From Mycobacterium nebraskense (GTDB lineage Bacteria > Actinomycetota > Actinomycetes > Mycobacteriales > Mycobacteriaceae), in the NCBI RefSeq assembly GCF_002102255.1, contig NZ_LQPH01000158.1, positions 1-64,000 of the forward strand: a stretch of 64,000 bases of DNA, in the 5' to 3' direction. The translations under genes and the position numbers were made by a program. Every line of letters begins with the position of its first letter. Within the stretch, counting starts at the first letter, position 1. Below the pieces are notes generated by a model. The model saw nothing but the letters and a program-made list of their open reading frames with translations. It did no database searches and was not told the DNA's origin. Shown here piece after piece: positions 17,334 through 26,034 of the stretch.

Positions 17334-19076
17334 TCAGGTCATGCCGGCGCCGGTGCCGCTCTGAACGTGCACCGGAATGTCGTCGGCCCAGGGCTGCGCC
17401 GTGACCATGTCCTCGACGTCGACATACCCGCGCTCGAATTCGCCGGTTGCCGCGTCGACGAGCCGGTACTCCTGACGCTGGATGTGGATGGGCTGCGCGT
17501 CCAGGATCACCACCCGCACGTCGCCGGGTGCGAAATCGCAGCGCTGCTGCAGCGCCTGGATGAGGCATTCGTTGTGCATGTGCCCGTCGCCGAAGTTCCA
17601 CCCGAGCACCATCGCGCACAGGACCTCGCCCTCGCACAGGTTGTAGTCGTCCTCGTCATAGCCGGCCAGCGCGCGGTGCACCAGGGTGAACAGCGCGCGG
17701 CCGTGGGTGTTCATCCCGCGGAACGCCATAGCGAGGTGAAGCGGGACCAGGGTGTCCTCTTTGGAGCCGTAGAGGCGCTCGAGCTGCAGGTGTTGCATCG
17801 GCCCGAGCGCGCGCGACCCGGTGCGGAACTTGTCGTCGACCGATGGCTTCACGCACCACACGGTGGTGTCCCAGTTGCCCGCGTAATAGCGCATGCCCGG
17901 CAGGAAGGACACCTTGCGCGGGTAGAGGTTGCCGACGACGACGATGCCGGCGATGACGACGAACAGAATGGCCACCGGCAACGGGTTCGCCAGATCGGAC
18001 AACCCGAGGCGCGCGTGCGCGACGAACAGCGACAGCACCCCGAAGATCATGAACACGTTCCACTCCAGCGGCACCCCCATCGGGAAGGCCAGCAGGATGT
18101 TCAAGTGGAAGACGATCATCACGAACGCGGCGATGGCGGTCGGCCAGCCGCCTTGGGAGAAGAGCAGCGCCAGCGGCACCAGGCCTTCTACGGCGGTGGA
18201 GAAGTGCGCGATGAAACCCGCCAGCGCGCTGGGCCGCAGGTCGTCCGGATAGCGCTTGAACATCGAGCGTTTGAGCGCCCCGGATGGGATGAACGGGTTG
18301 TTCGCCAGCATCGTCGAGATCACGAAGGGGAAGTGCCTGTTGAGTTTTGAGGTGGCCGCCCCGAGCCAGATCACCATGAAGACGACCTTGGCCCCGATGA
18401 TGGAGTCCGCCCCGGCGAACAGAAAGACCAGCGCCAGCGGCGCGTAGACCTCGCCGCGCGCGGCCAAAAAGATCACCTTGTCGCGCAGGCCGATGACGGC
18501 CAGGACCGCCAGGATCGCGACGGTATGCCAGGGCGCCAGCACGCCAATCTTCGTGTCCAGGGCGGGAATTGGGCCGGTGCCATCGGATACCAGGGCGATG
18601 GCGAGCAACACCAGCAGCGCGCCGTAGAGCGCCGCATCGATCGGGCTGCGGACGCTGCCCTTGGTCAGCGGCACCCGATCGGGCCACGGCGGCAGCCGAA
18701 TGGTGCCGGGCCGCAGCCAATAGAGGATCGAGCCCATCGGCGGGAAGTAACGGCCGGCCAGGGGCCCGAAGCAGCAACCCAGGCCGATGACTTCGAACAG
18801 CATCGTGTACAGCACGGCCTTCTCGAACACGATCGGTTCCGACCACCACGAGCCGACGCCGGTGAAGCTGCCGATGCCCGTCGTGCACCACCCGAACACC
18901 CAGCCGCCCAGGATGTACAGCGCGATCTTCACGCCGTACATCACATGCATCACCAGCGGGGTACCGAACCCGTTCTCGGCGATGTGGCGCACCATCGGCA
19001 CGATCCGCTCGGCGCGGCTCCGCTTGCTCCATTCGGCCACGTCGACGACGGGCAGATTCGGCTGGATGAACCCCAT
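17334..19076 (-). CDS. DUF3556 multi-pass membrane protein
   Basis: 580 aa. Many hydrophobic segments fill residues about 45-380 (for example MYGVKIALYILGGWVFGW and VIFLAAR-flanked helices), followed by a soluble C-terminal domain of about 190 aa containing GNWDTTVWCVKPS and MVLGWNFGDGHMHNE. I recognise it as the mycobacterial DUF3556 transmembrane family, function unknown. It is not next to bcp in M. tuberculosis, so this is a lineage difference. The stop lies 4 bp from the DUF3618 stop. Confidence 0.85.
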   Translation of the reverse strand: MGFIQPNLPVVDVAEWSKRSRAERIVPMVRHIAENGFGTPLVMHVMYGVKIALYILGGWVFGWCTTGIGSFTGVGSWWSEPIVFEKAVLYTMLFEVIGLGCCFGPLAGRYFPPMGSILYWLRPGTIRLPPWPDRVPLTKGSVRSPIDAALYGALLVLLAIALVSDGTGPIPALDTKIGVLAPWHTVAILAVLAVIGLRDKVIFLAARGEVYAPLALVFLFAGADSIIGAKVVFMVIWLGAATSKLNRHFPFVISTMLANNPFIPSGALKRSMFKRYPDDLRPSALAGFIAHFSTAVEGLVPLALLFSQGGWPTAIAAFVMIVFHLNILLAFPMGVPLEWNVFMIFGVLSLFVAHARLGLSDLANPLPVAILFVVIAGIVVVGNLYPRKVSFLPGMRYYAGNWDTTVWCVKPSVDDKFRTGSRALGPMQHLQLERLYGSKEDTLVPLHLAMAFRGMNTHGRALFTLVHRALAGYDEDDYNLCEGEVLCAMVLGWNFGDGHMHNECLIQALQQRCDFAPGDVRVVILDAQPIHIQRQEYRLVDAATGEFERGYVDVEDMVTAQPWADDIPVHVQSGTGAGMT

Positions 19077-19248
19077 TTCGGCTCCTTCGGCGCAGCTCGA
19101 CGGCAGTCCTGGGCACTCGCTGTGAAGGAGAAGCTACCGGCAGCATCATTCGTGCGGCAGGCAAATCACGTCGAAAAAGGGGTGGACGCACATCTCAGGC
19201 GCGCTGGGCCGGACTGGGGCGGCCGATGGGCGCTCCGGAGCTTGGCAA

Positions 19249-19277
19249 TGGTGCGCCGTCAGGGTTTCGAACCCCGG
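19249..19277 (-). repeat. att-like direct repeat, copy of tRNA-Lys 3' end
   Basis: Identical over 29 bp to 23032-23060, which is the CCA, acceptor strand and T-arm of the tRNA-Lys gene; identity stops on both sides. It cannot itself form a tRNA, since the anticodon and D arms are missing. This is the footprint of tRNA-site recombination. Confidence 0.85.
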
Positions 19278-19287
19278 GCGCCGCACG

Positions 19288-19956
19288 TCACGTCTCTATG
19301 CCGTAGCCACCGCGGAGATCCGTGTGGGCGGCTTTCAACAACCGGTTGCACAGCACCACCAGCGCATCGACGTCGAGGTCCGACTCATCGCCGAGTTGCT
19401 TGAGAAACGACGCTTCTTCGTCCTTCAGCGCATTCCACTTTCGCTTCCGTTCGATCATCGCCTCCTCGCTATTTTGTGGGACGTCGACGGCTGTCTGGAG
19501 TTGCTCCTTGCACGCATCCAGCTGCGTCAGCGAGTAGCCGTGCTCGCGGAATTGGCGGTCCCATTCGTCGAGGATCAATTCGGTGAGGTCGCGAACCGGC
19601 TCTGCGGCATAGATCATCAGCTCGGCGACTCCGTCGTCGAGACCCAGCCGTGAGCGGAATTCGTACAACTCTGTGGTGGCCGCCGCCCGCCTTCGGCTGA
19701 TGCTCTCTTCGGTGACTTCGGTGCCCGCGAGGGGTTCTGCCCCGCGCTTGAGGTAAAGGGTTGCCGAGATGAGGCGCTTCAGCACAGCCTTCTTGTCGTC
19801 CCCAGCCCGCTTCTCGTAGTCGAGGACTAGTGCGTGGTCTCGGTCCTCTCGCTTGGTTCTGGCGTCGATACGCTTGGTCCAGATCGCCACCGTCGCAGTT
19901 GACAAAACGGACGCGACCGGCACAAGAGTGGTCGTGAGCAAGGTTTCCCAACTCAT
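19288..19956 (-). CDS. Membrane-anchored coiled-coil protein, unknown function
   Basis: 222 aa. One N-terminal transmembrane segment (residues about 5-26) is followed by a highly charged helical domain (RTKREDRDHALVLDYEKRAGDDKK and KRKWNALKDEEASFLKQLG), so it is probably anchored with a cytosolic coiled-coil body. No known domain recognised. It lies right inside the left att repeat of the island. Codon and base composition look less GC-rich than the flanks. Such anchored coiled-coil proteins occur in accessory and defence loci, but there is no direct evidence of that here. Confidence 0.7.
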   Translation of the reverse strand: MSWETLLTTTLVPVASVLSTATVAIWTKRIDARTKREDRDHALVLDYEKRAGDDKKAVLKRLISATLYLKRGAEPLAGTEVTEESISRRRAAATTELYEFRSRLGLDDGVAELMIYAAEPVRDLTELILDEWDRQFREHGYSLTQLDACKEQLQTAVDVPQNSEEAMIERKRKWNALKDEEASFLKQLGDESDLDVDALVVLCNRLLKAAHTDLRGGYGIET

Positions 19957-20197
19957 GGCACTACTGCCAGTCTTCGCGGCGCTTGCGCTGACGCGCTTCT
20001 CCCAGTGTGCACTCCGACGTGCTCGTTTCCACGTAGCTCAGTCTGCCCGACTGGGCCGTCGTCCACGAGGGTTTGTCGTCTCGTCCATACATTCAGGGTT
20101 GTTTCGTGGGTTGATTTCACCCGTCGGAATTGGCCAGGCCACGCCGCCTGAGGTGCCTGCGGCGGGGGCGGCAAACCCCTCCGACGCTACAACCAGA

Positions 20198-21562
20198 TCA
20201 GCCGGCGGCGGGAGGCACGCTTTGCTCGAAGCAAAAGACGTTGGCCGGGTCGTATTTGGCCTTAACCTTGCGCAGCCGTTCACGGTTGGAGCCGTAATAC
20301 TCACGTTCCCAGTCGGATGAGGGTGCATTGGGCACGTTGACGTAGGCCCCGTCGCCAAAGGGGCGCAGTGCGCGCCAGAAGGCGGCTGCCCAGCCCAGAG
20401 CCTTCGAGTTCAGCGCGGGGTCGTCCCAGGCCGCGCCCGGCTCGCAGTAGAACAGCGCGTCACGGTGTGGGAACGCCGCCCCACCGGGCGGAGCCTGGCG
20501 CACCGCCCCGCCGAAGCTTGAGCAGAAGAAGTTACTCGCCGCGCTGGGTGTGTTCGCCATGAAGCGAACGACCAGATCAATCGCTTCGTCAGGGAATGGG
20601 CGAGTGACGAACTGAGAGTAGAACTTCGAAAACGGGAGATCCCGCGCCCTATTGATATTTTCGTAGATGGTCGGCCAGGCCTCGTTCATGTGGGTCACCT
20701 CGGGCTTGCCGATCGCCAGCAGCGAACGCAGCTCGGCGTCCAACTCGTCGCGTGAGCCGCCGTGCAGCAGGGCCGTGAGCTCGACCCCGGTGGAATTCGC
20801 CTCGAGCGCACTGGTCAGGCGCTCGTCGGCGACCGGCGCGTCACGCTGCCACGTGCGAAGTATCGGGCCCAGATCATCGTGGCCGGTCCACTTGACAATC
20901 GCGAACTCGACGTGGGAGAGCTCGTGCAGCTGCAGCTGCAGCTGCAGCTGCAGCTGCAGCTGCAGCTGCAGCGTGTAGGACGTGGCGATCCCGAAGTTGC
21001 CGCCTCCTCCGCCGCGACACGCCCACAGCAGGTCGGAGTTGCTGTGCTCGGTGGCCTCGACAACTTTCGCCGAGCGCGAGCCGTCGGCCACCACGACCTC
21101 GGCCGCGAGCAGGTTGTCGGACGCCAATCCCAAACTGCGGGTTAGTAATCCGAAGCCACCGCCGAGAACCACTCCGCCGAGCCCGACGCTCCCCTCCGAG
21201 CCGCTCGGAATGACAAAGCCGCGCTGCCCGAGCGCCGGGACGGTCTCCTTCTGCGTAAGCCCGGTCCCGACCGTCGCCGTGCGCGCCGCCTCGTCGATCG
21301 TGACGCTCTTCATCCGACTGACGTCGACAACCAGGCCGCCGTCGATCGAGGACCAGCCATCAAGGCTGTGGCGTCCGCTGCGGGCACGCATGGCGATGCC
21401 CTCCTCGCGCGCCCACTCGACCGCGTTGACCACGTCCTGCGTGTTGCCGCAGAACACGATTGCGTGGGGATAGCGCGAATACAGGCGATTCCAGCCGACC
21501 CGCGCCGCCTCGTAGCCGGGATCGCCCGCACGCACCACCTCTCCCGTCAGCTTGCTGGTCAT
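20198..21562 (-). CDS. FAD-linked oxidoreductase, VAO/BBE family
   Basis: 454 aa. N-terminal FAD-binding domain: HAIVFCGNTQDVVNAVEWAREE, then RSGRHSLDGWSSIDGGLVVD, whose RxxH histidine is the usual covalent flavin site. The C-terminus YYGSNRERLRKVKAKYDPANVFCFEQSV is a berberine-bridge-enzyme tail. Relatives oxidise sugars, alcohols or plant-type alkaloids; substrate unknown. Residues near 195-212 are an expanded Leu-Gln run encoded by the TGCAGC array. ATG 21562 follows AGGAG and overlaps the stop of the small ORF at 21559-21750 as ATGA. Cargo of the tRNA-Lys island. Confidence 0.88.
   Translation of the reverse strand: MTSKLTGEVVRAGDPGYEAARVGWNRLYSRYPHAIVFCGNTQDVVNAVEWAREEGIAMRARSGRHSLDGWSSIDGGLVVDVSRMKSVTIDEAARTATVGTGLTQKETVPALGQRGFVIPSGSEGSVGLGGVVLGGGFGLLTRSLGLASDNLLAAEVVVADGSRSAKVVEATEHSNSDLLWACRGGGGGNFGIATSYTLQLQLQLQLQLQLQLHELSHVEFAIVKWTGHDDLGPILRTWQRDAPVADERLTSALEANSTGVELTALLHGGSRDELDAELRSLLAIGKPEVTHMNEAWPTIYENINRARDLPFSKFYSQFVTRPFPDEAIDLVVRFMANTPSAASNFFCSSFGGAVRQAPPGGAAFPHRDALFYCEPGAAWDDPALNSKALGWAAAFWRALRPFGDGAYVNVPNAPSSDWEREYYGSNRERLRKVKAKYDPANVFCFEQSVPPAAG
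20925..20972. repeat. Hexanucleotide microsatellite (TGCAGC)8
   Basis: Eight perfect TGCAGC units lie inside the FAD oxidase gene and encode alternating Leu and Gln. The unit is a multiple of three, so copy-number change alters protein length without breaking the frame. Confidence 0.95.
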
Positions 21563-21750
21563 TCGGTCACTCCTGAGCTCGCTGCGCAGAGATCGGCGTC
21601 TCCGGGCTCGGTCCCCAGCACGCCGCGGCTGAAGATCAGCATTACTTGGAAGTACATTCCGCCCGCGACGATCAAGCCGGCGACGATCAGGTCGGGAACA
21701 CGCGCCTCTCCGCGCACCGTCAAAGCTTTCGTCGCGTTTCGCCGCCCCAC
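21559..21750 (-). CDS. Possible small single-pass membrane protein
   Basis: 63 aa from GTG 21750. A hydrophobic stretch (LIVAGLIVAGGMYFQVMLIF) could span the membrane. Its TGA overlaps the FAD oxidase ATG in an ATGA, the signature of translational coupling, and the oxidase's AGGAG lies within its last codons. This favours a real gene, but no homologue is recognised and the start is weak. Confidence 0.4.
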   Translation of the reverse strand: MGRRNATKALTVRGEARVPDLIVAGLIVAGGMYFQVMLIFSRGVLGTEPGDADLCAASSGVTE

Positions 21751-22044
21751 CTTCCATTGAGGGGCACTACGGACCCTAGACGCCGAGACGGATTGTTTTC
21801 AGCAAACTTTCTTTTTCCCGAACCTTTTATCGTGAAGCACTCTTTCGTTCGATGCGCAACCGATTGCCAATAGGCGTGTGTCGTCCGCGAACCGAGTCCG
21901 GAACCCGTTGACAATGTGGCCGAAGTGGGCGTCGCGCCGGGGACATGCGCCTAGAGTCGAAACGCCGGGCGCGTGTCCACGCCCGGCCTGATTCTGCATC
22001 CCTCGCACGGGTTTCCGGCGCGATGCTTTCGAGGAGTGTGGCTT

Positions 22045-22839
22045 GTGAGTGGTTGGATCGTGAGCAACGTTCCGTCCTGGCTGCTATTACTCGGACTCAA
22101 CGTCGTCATCGCAGGCGGAGCCGTGCTCGCGCTGAGAATTGTCCGGCATCGGTTCCCGGGACTCAGGGGGGACGAGCGCAGCGAGGTGACACAGTTCGCC
22201 TTCTTGTTGGTCGGATTCGTGTACGCGTTCTTCACAGGTTTCATCGTCAGCGCGATGTGGGGTCAGACCAATACTGCGGACGACGCGATGCGGGCCGAGG
22301 GCACGACCGGGGTACAGATGGCCAACGACCTCAACGTCTTCGACAAGGCCGACAGCGACCGAATCCATCAGGCGCTGCTGGACTATGAACGCGCGGCCGT
22401 AACAGAGTGGCCGCTGGCCGCCAAGGGTCACACCTACCCTGCGGCCGGCCAAGCGCTGCAGCGCCTCCACACCGCATACGAGCAAGTTCAGCCGCGCACC
22501 GATACCCAAAAGACTTACCTCGCTACCTCTTTTGATTCCCTTAACAAGATCAGTCAGGCACGTACAGACCGGATAATCCGGGCCCGCACCGCAAACGGCC
22601 TACCCGGATCGATGTGGATAGTCTTCTTCCTTCTCAGCGCGCTGGTCCTTGTCTGCGTCATCGTTTACAGCGTCGAGAAACCCACCATTCACTACGCGTT
22701 GGTCGCGACCGTGGGCGTGCTGCTGGCCACCGACCTGTTCCTCGTCTTGGAACTCGCCCACCCGTATATCGGCGACACTGCGACGTCGCCAGAGCCGCTA
22801 AACGCGGTTGTCCAGGTCCTGTCGGCCTCCCCGGCGTAG
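22045..22839 (+). CDS. DUF4239-like membrane protein
   Basis: 264 aa. Layout: N-terminal transmembrane helix (WLLLLGLNVVIAGGAVLAL), a second (FAFLLVGFVYAFFTGFIVS), a central soluble helical domain of about 120 aa, then two or more helices (MWIVFFLLSALVLVCVIVYSV and ALVATVGVLLATDLFLVLEL). This fits DUF4239 (bestrophin-like) proteins of unknown, possibly channel-related, function. GTG 22045 is chosen for its GAGGAG 8 nt upstream and the immediate first helix. It is divergent from the oxidase pair, with about 290 bp between, and is cargo of the tRNA-Lys island. Confidence 0.8.
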   Translation: MSGWIVSNVPSWLLLLGLNVVIAGGAVLALRIVRHRFPGLRGDERSEVTQFAFLLVGFVYAFFTGFIVSAMWGQTNTADDAMRAEGTTGVQMANDLNVFDKADSDRIHQALLDYERAAVTEWPLAAKGHTYPAAGQALQRLHTAYEQVQPRTDTQKTYLATSFDSLNKISQARTDRIIRARTANGLPGSMWIVFFLLSALVLVCVIVYSVEKPTIHYALVATVGVLLATDLFLVLELAHPYIGDTATSPEPLNAVVQVLSASPA

Positions 22840-22900
22840 TCGCGATTCAGCTACGGGGACGAAGGTCGACCGCTTGGGTGACGGTACTGATGCAGTTACC

Positions 22901-22921
22901 GCCACAGGCTGTTGCTGTGGC
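22901..22921 (+). terminator. Hairpin downstream of DUF4239 gene
   Basis: GCCACAG and CTGTGGC form a 7-bp stem with a 7-nt loop, 62 nt after the stop codon. There is no T-tract. It may end the island transcript before the oppositely directed tRNA-Lys. Confidence 0.35.
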
Positions 22922-23034
22922 CGATCGCTCCCCGGACGTGGAGGATTTTCGCCGAACCAGTCTCCGGCAGGGTATGTCAGCGAACACCAATGGGCCAGGA
23001 AAAACCATGCCTGACCTCGGGCGGTTTTGGTTGG

Positions 23035-23107
<73 letters not shown>

Positions 23108-23425
23108 TTTCGACGGCCGAGACCGCGTACGCGACAATAACAGGCGTCCTGCCGCGGAGTGAAATCCCGGATCCCCTCCAGGATAGACACGTGTCGAGGC
23201 CGCCACGACCCGTGATCGGGTCGAAGCGGAACCCCACGACTGGGTCAGCCAGGCGGCGTAGTTGCACTGCGCCGACGCCGCGCGGTGGCCTGGGGGCGGC
23301 GTGCGCGACACCGAATCGTGGACTTGCCGAGGACGGCGTGCGAGCGCCACAAAACCCATTACAATTCATGCACTGTTTCTGGTCAGCGGTGACCAACTAC
23401 GTCGAATTCCATGGAAGGTCACTCG

Positions 23426-24622
23426 ATGACGCCTTTGCGCAGACGACGATCGTGGCTGGCTGCCGCGATCGCTTCGGTTGCTGTGTTCGGCGTTGCCTGC
23501 GGTGGCAACCAGACCGCGGCGCCGCCGAAGGTCATCTTCGACAAGGGCACTCCATTTGCCGATCTGCTCGTCCCGAAGCTCACCGCCTCGGTGACCGACG
23601 GCGCCGTCGGCGTCACCGTGGATTCGCCGGTGACGGTGAGCGTCGCCGACGGCGTTCTCGCGTCGGTCACCATGGTCAACGAGAACGGCAAGTCCATCGG
23701 CGGCCAACTCAGCCCGGACGGATTGCGCTGGTCGACCACCGAGCAGCTCGGCTACAACCGGCGCTACACCTTGAGCGCCAAAGCGCTGGGCATGGGTGGC
23801 GCGGCGAACCGGCAGATGACCTTCCAGACCAGTTCGCCCGCGCACCTGACGATGCCTTACGTCGCTCCGGGCGACGGCGAGGTCGTGGGCATCGGCGAGC
23901 CGGTGGCGATCCGGTTCGACGAGAACATCGCGGACCGCACCGCGGCACAGAAGGCCATCAAGATCACCACCAACCCGCCCGTCGAAGGTGCGTTCTACTG
24001 GCTCAACAATCGCGAAGTCCGTTGGCGCCCAGAGCATTTCTGGAAATCGGGAACGGCCATCGATGTGGCGGTCAACACCTACGGCGTCGACCTGGGTGAC
24101 GGAATGTTCGGCGAGGACAACGTCAAGACGCACTTCACCATTGGCGACGAGGTCATTTCGACCGCCGACGACACCACCAAGACGGTGACCGTGCGCGTCA
24201 ACGGCGAAGTGGTCAGGACGATGCCGACGTCGATGGGCAAGGACAGCACGCCGACTGACAACGGCTTCTACATCATCGGAGGCCGGTTCAAGCACATCAT
24301 CATGGACTCATCCACCTACGGCGTGCCGGTCAACTCGCCCAACGGGTACCGCACCGAAGTGGACTGGGCCACCCAGATGTCCTACAGCGGCGTCTTCGTG
24401 CACTCCGCGCCCTGGTCGGTCGGTGCCCAGGGGCACACCAACACCAGCCACGGGTGCCTGAACGTGAGCCCCAGCAACGCCGAGTGGTTCTACGACCACA
24501 GCAAGACCGGCGACGTCGTCGAGGTCATCAACACGGTGGGGCCGACGCTGCCGGGCACCGAAGGCCTGGGCGACTGGAACGTCCCCTGGGTGCAGTGGAA
24601 AGCGGGCAACGCCAACACCTGA
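23426..24622 (+). CDS. ldtB: L,D-transpeptidase lipoprotein (LdtMt2 type)
   Basis: 398 aa. Forms 3-3 cross-links in peptidoglycan and is the target of carbapenems in M. tuberculosis (Rv2518c, LdtMt2). A basic N-terminus, hydrophobic stretch and lipobox FGVAC (C25) show a lipoprotein anchored outside. Two Ig-like domains follow (about 40-230), then the YkuD catalytic domain with HSAPWSVGAQGHTNTSHGCLNVS, catalytic cysteine C344. The C-terminal WNVPWVQWKAGN tail is typical. ATG 23426 is preferred over 23411 because GGAAGG sits 7 nt before it. It ends 7 bp from a convergent frameshifted lipoprotein gene. Confidence 0.96.
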   Translation: MTPLRRRRSWLAAAIASVAVFGVACGGNQTAAPPKVIFDKGTPFADLLVPKLTASVTDGAVGVTVDSPVTVSVADGVLASVTMVNENGKSIGGQLSPDGLRWSTTEQLGYNRRYTLSAKALGMGGAANRQMTFQTSSPAHLTMPYVAPGDGEVVGIGEPVAIRFDENIADRTAAQKAIKITTNPPVEGAFYWLNNREVRWRPEHFWKSGTAIDVAVNTYGVDLGDGMFGEDNVKTHFTIGDEVISTADDTTKTVTVRVNGEVVRTMPTSMGKDSTPTDNGFYIIGGRFKHIIMDSSTYGVPVNSPNGYRTEVDWATQMSYSGVFVHSAPWSVGAQGHTNTSHGCLNVSPSNAEWFYDHSKTGDVVEVINTVGPTLPGTEGLGDWNVPWVQWKAGNANT

Positions 24623-24629
24623 CGCGCGG

Positions 24630-25044
24630 TCAGCCGACCTTCTGCCATTCCGCGCAATTTCTGGTCAGGAATGCGCGATCGGTCGGCAGGATCTGCACCG
24701 CCTGGGGACCGTCGTTGACGTTGTTGTCGATGACGTCGCCGGTGTCCAGGCTCCGCAGCCTTGCCCAGTAGCACCCGTATTTGCCGGCGCTGCGGTAGGT
24801 GCCCGGTGCGATGTCGGTGCCGACGATGAACGTGCCGTTCGACTGGATGGTCGTTTTTCGGCCCGGGCGGCGGTGGTGGTGGCGTGAAGGTCACGGTCAC
24901 CGTTTTGGTCACTGCCGGCACGGTCGAGGTGACGGTGGTCGCCGTGTGGCTCGACCCGCCGCAGCCCGCGAGAAGGACGGCACAGCCCGCGACGGCTGCT
25001 CGCAGGGCAAGCGGGTGGCGTATCCGGCGATGGTTCGGCGGCAC
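24630..25044 (-). pseudogene. Frameshifted small lipoprotein gene
   Basis: Starting at GTG 25044 after GAGGGGA, the frame encodes a lipoprotein signal (AVAGCAVLLAGCGG), a T/V/P-rich linker (TVTVTFTPPPPPPG), and then loses sense. From there the next frame gives IQSNGTFIVGTDIAPGTYRS then CYWARLRSLDTGDVIDNN to a TGA at 24630, a typical small exported mycobacterial domain. Dropping one A from the A5 run (T5 on plus, 24854-24858) restores one frame. Total length is 415 nt, one more than a multiple of three. It may be a real inactivation, a sequencing error or slippage. Confidence 0.75.
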
Positions 25045-25140
25045 GGCCCGCTGTCCCCTCCGTTTACGGGTGCAATCGCGTTGCGTGGGTCGATTACGAC
25101 CCAAGCGGTCAGGAAGCAGCAATGCCTTCCAGCCGATTGG

Positions 25141-25214
25141 GGTGAGTGACGGGACTCGAACCCGCGACATTCAGGATCACAACCTGACGCTCTACCAACT
25201 GAACTACACCCACC
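25141..25214 (-). tRNA. tRNA-His (GTG)
   Basis: Minus-strand cloverleaf with acceptor GTGGGTG pairing with CACTCAC, one G-U pair, and the extra G(-1) opposite C73 diagnostic of tRNA-His. The anticodon loop is TTGTGAT. CCA is encoded at 25138-25140. It lies between orn and the frameshifted lipoprotein gene. Confidence 0.96.
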
Positions 25215-25266
25215 ATGGCCGCGAGCCGGCCCCCGGAATGTGGGCCAACGAGCGGCGACGTCGATA

Positions 25267-25914
25267 CTAACCGCTCGGTGGCTCGGGCGCCGAATCGTTT
25301 GATCGCGGCGTGCCATTTCCGCCGTCCAGATCAGCGACCACGGCCTCGATCTCGCTGGTAGACGGCCCCGGCGGGGAGACGAACGCGGTCCGGCGGTAAA
25401 ACTGCAGCTCGCGGATGGATTCGTGAATGTCCGCCAACGCCCGGTGAGCGAGTCCCTTGACCGGCTGGCCGAAATAAATCCGCGGATACCAGCGCCGGCA
25501 GAGCTCCTTGATCGAGCTCACATCGATCATCCGGTAATGCAGGAACGAGTCGAGTGCGGGCATGTCGCGGACAATGAACGCACGATCGGTGGCGATCGAA
25601 TTGCCCGCCAGCGGCGCCGTCTTGGGTTGCTTGACGTGCTTGCCGACGTAATCGAGCACCATCGCCTCGGCGGTCGCCAGGTCGACGGTGGACGCCCTCA
25701 CTTCGTCGATCAACCCTGAACGTGAGTGCATTTCGGTGACCACGTCAATCATCGACGACAGCGCCGCGTCGTCGGCGTGGATCACTACGTCGACGCCGTC
25801 GCCCAGAATGTTCAAATCGGCATCGGTGACCAGGGCCGCGATCTCGATCAACTTGTCCGAGCCGACATCCAGCCCGGTCATCTCGCAGTCGATCCACACC
25901 AACTCGTCTCGCAC
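25267..25914 (-). CDS. orn: Oligoribonuclease
   Basis: 215 aa, identical in length to the M. tuberculosis enzyme as I remember it. DEDDh 3'-5' exonuclease that degrades short RNA and pGpG. Visible motifs: WIDCEMTGLD (D and E metal ligands), NSIATDRAFI, and HRALADIHESI with the catalytic His and last Asp. GTG 25914 begins at the conserved RDELVWIDCEM, so the open frame upstream is excluded. It is transcribed towards tRNA-His and diverges from the HerA-like gene with about 120 bp between. Confidence 0.97.
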   Translation of the reverse strand: MRDELVWIDCEMTGLDVGSDKLIEIAALVTDADLNILGDGVDVVIHADDAALSSMIDVVTEMHSRSGLIDEVRASTVDLATAEAMVLDYVGKHVKQPKTAPLAGNSIATDRAFIVRDMPALDSFLHYRMIDVSSIKELCRRWYPRIYFGQPVKGLAHRALADIHESIRELQFYRRTAFVSPPGPSTSEIEAVVADLDGGNGTPRSNDSAPEPPSG

Positions 25915-26034
25915 AGCGCTCAGACTAGGCGCATGTGGCGCGTGGCGGGCGTCGCCCCCGACTCCGCCGGAGAAGTAGTGTGAGCGTTGCCGGGCCGCAT
26001 GCCGAACCACTGGAGGACGGGGGGCGCAGCACGA

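Noticed and set aside
19249..19277. A second tRNA-Lys gene
   Set aside because: Only the 3' 29 bases match; D and anticodon arms are missing, so it is an att copy.
19853..20320. 155-codon plus-strand ORF in the island
   Set aside because: Overlaps the ends of two better-supported minus-strand genes and has no ribosome site.
20925..20972. Phase-variable switch
   Set aside because: Hexamer unit keeps the frame, so it cannot turn the gene off by copy number.
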